Assembly (NCBI GenBank): GCA_003663525.1
Contig: QMUF01000113.1
Coordinates: 1 to 5,269 of the forward strand
From: Thermococci archaeon
GTDB lineage: Archaea; Methanobacteriota_B; Thermococci; Thermococcales; Thermococcaceae
Length of the DNA stretch: 5,269 bases
Direction of reading: 5' to 3'
Shown here: piece after piece, positions 1-5,269 of the stretch
Position numbering within the stretch: the stretch's first letter is position 1
Layout: every line of letters starts with the position of its first letter
The notes under the pieces: model-generated
The model's input: the letters and a program-made list of their open reading frames with translations, nothing else
The model's database searches: none
Told to the model about the DNA's origin: nothing
Position numbers and translations under genes: made by a program

Positions 1-2041
1 CTTTAGAGGGATAAACAGATGCCAAGCTTATAGCCTCTTTTATAGAAAGCCCAATTTTATAGCTAAGGATTTGTCTGGTTAAGGCTTCTTCTACATGCTG
101 TTTGAGTTTTGTAAGGGTATCGTTAGAAATTTTTTTTCTTGGTATTTCCATCCAGCAATCAATAATAGTTTCAAAGAATGACAACACATTGATTCCTGCT
201 GGATAGTCTCCACTAATATGGTAACTTTCCAAAACCGATTTAATATACGTTTCTGCCCCGCTAGTGGCCTGACTGGCTACTTGCCTTATTACCCTATCCT
301 TGGGTAGTACAACCCCTGGAAGGGATAGCTCCTTTTCATTTGGAAGGGCATATTTTTCACTGAGAATTTGATAATTCTCTATTTCAGATTGAAACCTGCT
401 ACCTGAAAGTGCAACTACATAGGGGAAAACGATGACTGAAATTCCATAATCAATAAGTTTAGTCAGTTCCTCAATTGTAAATGCAAGCTCCTCTTCGCTT
501 ATAATAGGATAAAATAATATTGCTGTTACCTTGGTGAAAAAGCCGGCATCACGAGCCATCTTAGGAGCACTTAAAAATTGGACAAAGGAATTTTCACTCC
601 TTACCTTGCCTATATCCTTCAAGACCCTAAATACAGGGCTTTCCAGGCCAAGCATTATGGCCCGAAAGCCTACTTCTTTAAGCTCTTTTAAAATGAGCTG
701 ATTGATCAAAGTTGGGAATGTTTCAATAACGTAGATCAATCCGGGGGTGGCCGTGTCGCTCCTAAGAAGTGTCAGCAATTCGGAAAGGTTTTTCCTCTTC
801 AGGAGGAAATCATCATCAGCAAATATCACCATCCTTACTTCTGGGTAGGCCTGAACCGCTCTGTTTAGGAGTTCTACTGTGTCTTTAGCCGGGCATATAT
901 AGAGATTTTGATCATAGTTACTATAATGGCAAAACTTACATCTTCTTGGGCAGTTACCGAGACTGGCAAGTAACTTTATACTTTTTCGTTTGAAAATAAG
1001 ATTTGCGGGATGAGGTGAATTTGGCCTTGCACGGGTGCTTGTATTAGTGGAACATTTTACAAGAATATTGAGCTCATCTGGTGAGCATATGTCAATTGCT
1101 GGATTTAACGGCCAGTATTTCTTGGTATATGGTACCTTCTTAATATCAAAACTTTTGGCAATAACCCGACGCTGCGCTTCAGTTAAAGGCACTTCCCTTG
1201 TGGCATGTATGTGTACTCTGTCTCCTTTTTCTACCTTGATGTAAAGGTTTGGGATATCGCCAAAGATTTCCATATTTGACCTTGTATCCCTTGGCCCTTT
1301 GTATCCTGAGTCAAAAATCATATCCGCAAAGTCAGGTACTCCATATCTCCTTATGACAATCTCGATAGGAGTGTGCTTTAGATAGGTTTTGTAATTAAAA
1401 AATGCCCCCATGCCACCTGCCACAAGTCTAGGCCTACAGCCCCTTTCTTTTAGTCCATCCAAAATCTCACCAATCATAAAAACAGTATCTAAGTCCTCTT
1501 TTCCTAAGTGCCTTGAGGTGAATGAAACAAAGAAAAGCCTGGAAGCATCTGAATTAACCTTTTCTTCAAATTCTTCCCACTCACCCTGACCAATAGATAA
1601 GTTAAACACATGTGTTTCTGCTCCAAGCAGATCCAGAAAGGAGGCAATTTGATATACTCCAAGTGGAGGATTCATTGATGTTTGTCCCCTTAATTTTAAC
1701 CCTAATGTCTCTGCATAAACTGGGCTCTCAGCCCCGCCAGCAGTGATAAAAATTACTACGGGTCCATTTGGCAGCGGCTCTTTTCTAATCTGAAAAAATT
1801 CACCTCTTTCTATAATCTCTAAAAAGCACTCTATTGCTACCCTTGAAAATCTATAAATTCCTTCCTTTTTAAGAAGTAGAAAGCGTTCTCTCTTGCGCCG
1901 AGAGAGGCCATTTAATTGCCAGAGGAGGCTTTTACTAAGAGGAAAGAGCCACCGAAAAGACCTAAGTCTCATGGTGGGATCAGCTAAGAATTCCCGGCTT
2001 TTTGTGTCTACCGAATTGTGAAAATCCATTCTGCTTATCAT
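1..2041 (-). CDS. B12-binding domain/radical SAM protein, 3' end outside window
   Basis: The reading frame stays open for 680 codons from the ATG at 2041 to the window edge, so the C-terminus is missing. An in-frame TGA at 2050-2048 rules out an earlier start. GAGG at 2049-2046 is the ribosome binding site, only 4 bases before the ATG. The radical SAM signature is GNCPRRCKFCHY, with cysteines 364, 368 and 371 in CX3CX2C spacing to hold a [4Fe-4S] cluster and bind S-adenosylmethionine. FADDDF (407-412) and GLES (465-468) fit later strands of the radical SAM barrel. Residues about 94-240 look like a cobalamin-binding Rossmann domain (VVIFITAGG, then PPLGVYQIASFLDLLGAETH), but the DxHxxG histidine motif is absent, as in several other B12-dependent radical SAM enzymes. 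Residues 1-93 are unrecognised, basic and aromatic-rich. Such enzymes often methylate or rearrange unreactive carbons; the substrate here cannot be read from sequence. The gene is co-oriented with cas2 but 160 bp away, and no CRISPR role is evident. Confidence 0.93.
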   Translation of the reverse strand, partial: MISRMDFHNSVDTKSREFLADPTMRLRSFRWLFPLSKSLLWQLNGLSRRKRERFLLLKKEGIYRFSRVAIECFLEIIERGEFFQIRKEPLPNGPVVIFITAGGAESPVYAETLGLKLRGQTSMNPPLGVYQIASFLDLLGAETHVFNLSIGQGEWEEFEEKVNSDASRLFFVSFTSRHLGKEDLDTVFMIGEILDGLKERGCRPRLVAGGMGAFFNYKTYLKHTPIEIVIRRYGVPDFADMIFDSGYKGPRDTRSNMEIFGDIPNLYIKVEKGDRVHIHATREVPLTEAQRRVIAKSFDIKKVPYTKKYWPLNPAIDICSPDELNILVKCSTNTSTRARPNSPHPANLIFKRKSIKLLASLGNCPRRCKFCHYSNYDQNLYICPAKDTVELLNRAVQAYPEVRMVIFADDDFLLKRKNLSELLTLLRSDTATPGLIYVIETFPTLINQLILKELKEVGFRAIMLGLESPVFRVLKDIGKVRSENSFVQFLSAPKMARDAGFFTKVTAILFYPIISEEELAFTIEELTKLIDYGISVIVFPYVVALSGSRFQSEIENYQILSEKYALPNEKELSLPGVVLPKDRVIRQVASQATSGAETYIKSVLESYHISGDYPAGINVLSFFETIIDCWMEIPRKKISNDTLTKLKQHVEEALTRQILSYKIGLSIKEAISLASVYPSK

Positions 2042-2201
2042 CTTTCCTCACTTTTACTAACAGCAACGACAGGAAAAATCTTTCGTTAGGGGATGCTTGC
2101 TGGAAACGGTGACTCTTGTCTAGCTAGAAGAATGAAGTCCAGACGGGTCTTACAAGGAACAGTAAACCACTAAATGAGCTTATAAGATTCCTTTTCTTAA
2201 T
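2042..2201. other. Intergenic region with bulged inverted repeat
   Basis: This 160-bp gap between cas2 and the radical SAM gene has no convincing gene. Its clearest structure is an inverted repeat: GACTC (2111-2115), two unpaired T, GTCT (2118-2121), a 19-base loop, then AGAC (2141-2144) and GGGTC (2145-2149). This gives nine pairs including one G-T wobble. A weaker pair, AACGA/TCGTT on the minus strand, lies near 2064-2090. No T-run follows in either direction, so it does not look like an intrinsic terminator. The promoter of the radical SAM gene may lie here, but no convincing -35/-10 pair was seen. It could be a structured 5' leader, a small RNA, a protein-binding site or chance. Confidence 0.35.
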
Positions 2202-2477
2202 TCATATTAAAAAATAATATGGCTGCTCTGCTAGGGGGACTCTGCCAATTATCTCAACCTTGGTCATACACTTCTTACAGATCTGATAAAAACGGATGTT
2301 GTCCTCATTATCCTTGGCAATCTTTGCCAATCGACTCTTGACCTCCATAAGTTGCTTATGGTTAAGATAGCATTCAAAGACACTATATTGCACCCTGGTT
2401 CCATAGTTCTGTAGGGTCTTACAAATCCTATGGCGCCTTAAATCATCTGGAATATCGTAACTGATCACTATGAACAT
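2202..2477 (-). CDS. cas2: CRISPR-associated endoribonuclease/adaptation protein Cas2
   Basis: Cas2 is the structural partner of Cas1 in the spacer-integration complex, where a Cas2 dimer bridges two Cas1 dimers. The 91-aa product has the family's usual length. It begins MFIVISYDIPDD, the first beta strand of the ferredoxin-like fold with the conserved aspartate D8. It continues with a helix (RRHRICKTLQNYG) and the second strand RVQYSVFEC, a classic Cas2 pattern. The tail VEIIGRVPLAEQPYYFLI fits the C-terminal strand used in Cas1 contact. Its ATG (2477-2475) overlaps the TGA of the RT-Cas1 gene (2479-2477) as TGATG, and GAGG at 2486-2483 lies 5 bases upstream. The two genes are therefore almost certainly one operon with translational coupling. 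No terminator follows the stop codon. Confidence 0.97.
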   Translation of the reverse strand: MFIVISYDIPDDLRRHRICKTLQNYGTRVQYSVFECYLNHKQLMEVKSRLAKIAKDNEDNIRFYQICKKCMTKVEIIGRVPLAEQPYYFLI

Positions 2478-4393
2478 CAGTACCTCATAGTCAGGGGTCT
2501 ATACACACTTTGCTCACCTTTAATCACTTTTAGCATTTCCTGGACTTGTAAATCTATACATTTACGGTAACTACATAAAATGCCTGTATGATAGTGGGTG
2601 ACTTCACTATTCATTTTGTGCTCAAAGTGCCTGATAAATGTCTTTTGAGCCGAGTCTATTAACAAGCACCTCCTGTCCTTGCCCACATAGTAGAAGTCTC
2701 TCTCTTTCAATATCTGAGAGTTGACCAGATAAAGGACCAACGAATCAATAATGGGAGTCCTAAACTCCTCTATTAAATCTGATGCCAAGGAAGGATGTTT
2801 GTTCCTTAGAGCATGAAAGTACCCTATGTATGGATTTAAGCCATGGACGGTTATAAATGCATAAACGTTTTGGAATAGCAAAGTATATCCAAAGGAAAGG
2901 AGGCTATTAACAGGGTCAACAGGTGGGCGCTTTATGCGATTTTCAAACCCAAAGCTACTCTTAAGAAGGTATTTAAATCCCCTAAAATAGTGGCTTGATG
3001 CTATTCCCTCAAGTCCTCTAAGCTGGTCAACATTATTGGAGGTCTCCACTTTCTTTGAGAGGTTACGCATGAGATCCAATACTTGGTTGATGTTTCCAAT
3101 CTTCTTGCTATGCCTCTGTAGTAAAACCTTTTGATTATGAATCTTGGCCTTTACAATCTCCTTAGATACTCTTAGACAAAAATCGTGGTTCCTAAGGAGA
3201 TTAAACTGAATTTGATGCAGTTCCACATTACCTGAATCTCCACGTTCAATTTTTCCACAATAGCATCCCTTTTTAGACAGCAATATGATGGGAATCCTTT
3301 TTATTAACGCAAATTTCATAGCTGAAGTGGTAATACTAGAATTGCCAAGGACGATGATCTGGTCAACTTTAATAGCCGGTATTTCTGCCAAAACATCCTT
3401 CTTTTTCTTTATTACAAACCTCTGATCATTTTTGGCTAGAATGCAGCCCTGCTCCTGCAGATATAGGGTTTTAAGCAAGATAGGGGATTTATGTGATTTG
3501 CCTTGTGGTACGTCTACAGGGCTACTTTTAGTGTCAGACTCAATATTTCTGTTGGCTAAAGTCGCTCCTAAAAATTTGAATCCATCACCAAAATGGACAA
3601 TTGCCGTTTTGCTACAACTGAGCTTAAGCCTAAGGCGTTTGATCATTTCTAGTGCCATATCAAAAGCAAGTTTTGTTGATGCTTTATCCTTACAAAGAAT
3701 TAGAAAATCATCACCAAATCTTACAAGTTTGAAATCTGTCTGCTCAAATGCCTTGTCAAACTCATCAAGGTAAACATTTGCTAAAAGGGGAGAAATTACA
3801 GCTCCCTGGGGCAGCCCTTTGTGAGGATTTTTCACTAGCCTACCACCTTCATAAAAATCTACTTTAAGCCAGCGTTTAACAAGCTCTATAGCCTCATTGC
3901 AATCAATTAAACTTGAAAGCTTCTCCAGGAGAAAATCATGATCTATATGTTCAAAATAAGCGTCAATATCGGTATGAACCACGTATGGGTAACCCTGCTC
4001 CCTATAAAATAAGATTCTCTGAATTGCGGCCTTCACTGACCTGCATTTCCTATAGGCAAAACTGCAATTACTTAGGCGAGGGTCAATCATCGGGTCAATG
4101 ACTCTTAAAAATGCCCTCTGGGCCACCCTATCAACAACAGCAGGGATGCAGATGGGTCTTTTGCCTCCATTTTCTTTTGCCACGTAAAATTTTAATAGAG
4201 GCAATGGAGAATAATCTCCATTTTGAAGGCACCTTTGAAGGGCCGTAAGATTATAGTCAAGATGTGATCCAAAAAGGGCAATGCTTATCCCGTCTACACC
4301 GGGGCTACCCTTTTTCTTTTTTACTTCCTTCCACGCACTGTACAGATTCTCAGTTGCAGTTACTGTTGAAAGGATGTTTTTTGCCATCACCAT
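2477..4393 (-). CDS. cas1: Reverse transcriptase-Cas1 fusion protein
   Basis: This 638-aa fusion joins a group II intron-like reverse transcriptase to the Cas1 integrase. Proteins of this kind, usually linked to type III systems, let the adaptation complex acquire spacers from RNA. RT domain, about residues 10-280: GSPGVDG (29-35); GGKRPICIP (76-84); motif A HTDIDAYF with D142; GLPQGAVISPLLANVYLDEFD (193-213, Q196 and G197 conserved); the catalytic box RFGDDF with D228/D229, which reads FGDD instead of the common YADD; and GFKFLG (271-276). A polar linker lies at about 280-304. Cas1 domain, 305-638: an N-terminal beta region (IIVLGNSSITTSAMKFAL), then LEGIASSHYF with E462, GLNPYIGYFHALR with H527 and SLASDLIEEFR with D539, matching the Glu-His-Asp metal-binding triad. 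Both active sites look intact. No N-terminal Cas6 domain is present, unlike the longer Cas6-RT-Cas1 proteins. The start is not certain: ATG 4393, GTG 4390 and ATG 4387 are all in frame, and an in-frame TGA at 4402-4400 excludes anything earlier. Confidence 0.96.
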   Translation of the reverse strand: MVMAKNILSTVTATENLYSAWKEVKKKKGSPGVDGISIALFGSHLDYNLTALQRCLQNGDYSPLPLLKFYVAKENGGKRPICIPAVVDRVAQRAFLRVIDPMIDPRLSNCSFAYRKCRSVKAAIQRILFYREQGYPYVVHTDIDAYFEHIDHDFLLEKLSSLIDCNEAIELVKRWLKVDFYEGGRLVKNPHKGLPQGAVISPLLANVYLDEFDKAFEQTDFKLVRFGDDFLILCKDKASTKLAFDMALEMIKRLRLKLSCSKTAIVHFGDGFKFLGATLANRNIESDTKSSPVDVPQGKSHKSPILLKTLYLQEQGCILAKNDQRFVIKKKKDVLAEIPAIKVDQIIVLGNSSITTSAMKFALIKRIPIILLSKKGCYCGKIERGDSGNVELHQIQFNLLRNHDFCLRVSKEIVKAKIHNQKVLLQRHSKKIGNINQVLDLMRNLSKKVETSNNVDQLRGLEGIASSHYFRGFKYLLKSSFGFENRIKRPPVDPVNSLLSFGYTLLFQNVYAFITVHGLNPYIGYFHALRNKHPSLASDLIEEFRTPIIDSLVLYLVNSQILKERDFYYVGKDRRCLLIDSAQKTFIRHFEHKMNSEVTHYHTGILCSYRKCIDLQVQEMLKVIKGEQSVYRPLTMRY

Positions 4394-4422
4394 GGGCCCT
4401 CAATTCAAATAACAACTCCTTT
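4394..4422 (-). promoter_or_regulatory. Translation-initiation region of the RT-Cas1 gene
   Basis: GAGGG at 4401-4397 is 3 bases before ATG 4393, too close for good initiation, but 9 bases before the in-frame ATG 4387, which may be the real start and would give 636 aa. A stronger site, AAAGGAG at 4422-4416, lies 22 bases before ATG 4393, too far to serve it directly. Any start it could serve (for example TTG 4408) is closed by a stop within a few codons. No clear -10/-35 promoter was seen between this point and the terminator. Confidence 0.5.
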
Positions 4423-4440
4423 AATCTTTTTCTTTCAGTA

Positions 4441-4485
4441 GAAAATAAAAAAGCCGCCTCAGACAAAAAATCTGATAGCGGCTTT
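4441..4485 (-). terminator. Intrinsic (Rho-independent) terminator between array and RT-Cas1 gene
   Basis: On the minus strand, AAAGCCGC (4485-4478) pairs with GCGGCTTT (4457-4450), and TCAGA (4475-4471) pairs with TCTGA (4463-4459). The two stems are separated by a small 2x1 internal loop and closed by a T-rich 7-base loop. The hairpin runs straight into a T-rich tract (TTTATTTTC, 4449-4441), as in intrinsic terminators. On the plus strand the tract after the hairpin is interrupted (GGCTATTTTATT), so termination should be much stronger on the minus strand. It sits 74 bases beyond the array and before the RT-Cas1 gene, so it would end a minus-strand array transcript and insulate the cas operon from it. 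Confidence 0.85.
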
Positions 4486-4519
4486 GGCTATTTTATTGAA
4501 ATTTTATTTGTTCTCTGAG

Positions 4520-4559
4520 GTTTCGAGAATCAAACAGTCATTTCTCTCATGGTTTAAAG
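4520..4559 (-). repeat. Possible degenerate CRISPR repeat abutting the array
   Basis: Read on the plus strand, four blocks of the repeat occur here in the right order: GTTTC, TCAAA, TCTCAT and TTTAAA (22 of 35 repeat bases). The distances between them are 5, 10 and 2 bases instead of 6, 5 and 1. The segment touches the first intact repeat with no spacer. In the favoured transcription direction this is the distal, oldest end of the array, where decayed repeats are common. The spacing changes and AT-rich composition mean chance similarity is possible. Confidence 0.35.
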
Positions 4560-5181
4560 TTTCCACTCCTCAAAGGAATTCTCATTTTTAAACACTCCTT
4601 CGGGGATTGGAAAATGTTACCACTGAAGAGAGTTTCCACTCCTCAAAGGAATTCTCATTTTTAAACTGTCCCCCTACGGGAGAAAGAGTTACCTCGAGAG
4701 AGTTTCCACTCCTCAAAGGAATTCTCATTTTTAAACTAACCGTAGCAGACAGCGAAATAGCAACTAAGTGGTGGAAGTTTCCACTCCTCAAAGGAATTCT
4801 CATTTTTAAACTTTGGAAAGAAGCTCTTTTTTCTCCTCTTACATGGAGAGGTTTCCACTCCTCAAAGGAATTCTCATTTTTAAACCCGAAAGAAACTGAA
4901 ATTCTGTTGAAGGCTTTTGTATAAGTTTCCACTCCTCAAAGGAATTCTCATTTTTAAACATAAAAATCTGAAAGGGAAAGTGTGCAAGCCGTTTACCATG
5001 TTTCCACTCCTCAAAGGAATTCTCATTTTTAAACAAGATAAGTAAAGAGGCTGAGCCATACCTTAGAATGAAGGTTTCCACTCCTCAAAGGAATTCTCAT
5101 TTTTAAACTTAGAAAAGGAAAAAGAAATACGACTTATGAGAAAATTGTTTCCACTCCTCAAAGGAATTCTCATTTTTAAAC
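4559..5181 (-). CRISPR. CRISPR array: 9 identical 35-bp repeats, 8 spacers
   Basis: Plus-strand repeats begin GTTTCCACTCCT and end TTTTTAAAC. They lie at 4559-4593, 4632-4666, 4702-4736, 4777-4811, 4851-4885, 4925-4959, 5000-5034, 5074-5108 and 5147-5181, all identical. The spacers are 38, 35, 40, 39, 39, 40, 39 and 38 nt and share no evident sequence. No repeat occurs in the 88 bases after 5181, so both ends of the array are in view. The minus strand is favoured for transcription: each repeat then contains the stem TCCT-TTG-AGGA followed directly by GTGGAAAC. That is the typical place for Cas6 cleavage, and the 8-nt tag has the common GAAAC ending of type I-B/III crRNAs. The minus-strand terminator beyond 4559 agrees. 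Association with an RT-Cas1 fusion suggests a type III system. Confidence 0.98.
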
Positions 5182-5269
5182 AGCTGGCCTTGGAACTGCT
5201 CACAGCTTCTAGCTTTTGGAGGCCTAATCCCATGGGGGTCCAAATTTTGCTCCATTTTCATCCCAGTTA
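5182..5269 (-). promoter_or_regulatory. Candidate CRISPR leader (partial)
   Basis: If the array is transcribed on the minus strand, this flank is the leader side, where the promoter and the new-spacer integration site would lie. By count, 43 of its 88 bases are G or C, so it is not the AT-rich leader usual for many arrays, and no clear promoter was recognised. It contains the palindrome CCCATGGG and a 6-bp inverted repeat, TTTGGA/TCCAAA, around it. The assignment rests only on position and the inferred array direction. The last part could instead be the end of an upstream minus-strand gene. Confidence 0.4.

Noticed and set aside
1035..1244. 69-codon plus-strand open frame
   Set aside because: It lies antisense inside the radical SAM frame and has no recognisable motif.
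2477..4393. Group II intron, retron or diversity-generating retroelement explanation for the RT
   Set aside because: The RT is fused in frame to a complete Cas1 domain and followed by cas2 and an array. No maturase or endonuclease domain, intron domain V or template/variable repeat pair was seen.
3432..4518. Plus-strand open frames within and just beyond the RT-Cas1 gene (3432-3773, 3913-4101, 4264-4518)
   Set aside because: They are antisense shadows of a strongly conserved coding frame or run through the terminator; none shows a recognisable domain or convincing start.
4486..4558. Leader with a plus-strand promoter on the cas-proximal side of the array
   Set aside because: The stretch is AT-rich, but no good -35/-10 pair was found. 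A plus-strand crRNA would place the stem at the wrong end and give no GAAAC tag.
4588..5081. Open frames on both strands through the array, with the peptide FKNENSFEEWK repeated
   Set aside because: They are the repeat read in frame across spacers that happen to be open; the repeated peptide is a product of the CRISPR repeat, not a protein repeat.
5224..5269. Possible C-terminal end of an upstream minus-strand gene (NWDENGAKFGPPWD then TAG)
   Set aside because: Another minus-strand frame is also open through this stretch and the piece is only 46 bases long, so coding cannot be separated from leader sequence.

Overview
The window carries a bacterial CRISPR adaptation locus: a reverse transcriptase-Cas1 fusion gene, cas2 and a nine-repeat CRISPR array. 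A partial radical SAM gene lies beside it. All recognised genes are on the minus strand, so transcription runs from high to low coordinates. The DNA is moderately AT-rich. The group II intron-like RT fused to Cas1 and the Shine-Dalgarno sites point to a bacterium, probably with a type III CRISPR system. The phylum cannot be fixed from this stretch alone.

Layout from high to low coordinates. 5182-5269 is a possible array leader. 4559-5181 is the array: nine identical 35-bp repeats and eight spacers of 35-40 nt. 4520-4559 holds a possible decayed repeat abutting the last intact one. 4441-4485 is a strong intrinsic terminator on the minus strand. 2477-4393 is the RT-Cas1 fusion (638 aa, no Cas6 domain). 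2202-2477 is cas2, overlapping the fusion by one base. 2042-2201 is an intergenic gap with a bulged inverted repeat. 1-2041 encodes at least 680 residues of a B12-binding/radical SAM protein whose 3' end lies outside the window.

How it works together: RT-Cas1 and Cas2 should form the spacer-acquisition complex, and the RT domain would allow capture of spacers from RNA. Three features suggest the array is transcribed on the minus strand. The repeat then has a small stem followed directly by an 8-nt GTGGAAAC tag, a terminator follows the array in that direction, and the spacers are purine-rich on the opposite strand, as expected if crRNAs are antisense to mRNAs. No cas6, cas10, csm/cmr or other effector gene is visible, so processing and interference must be encoded beyond the window or elsewhere in the genome.
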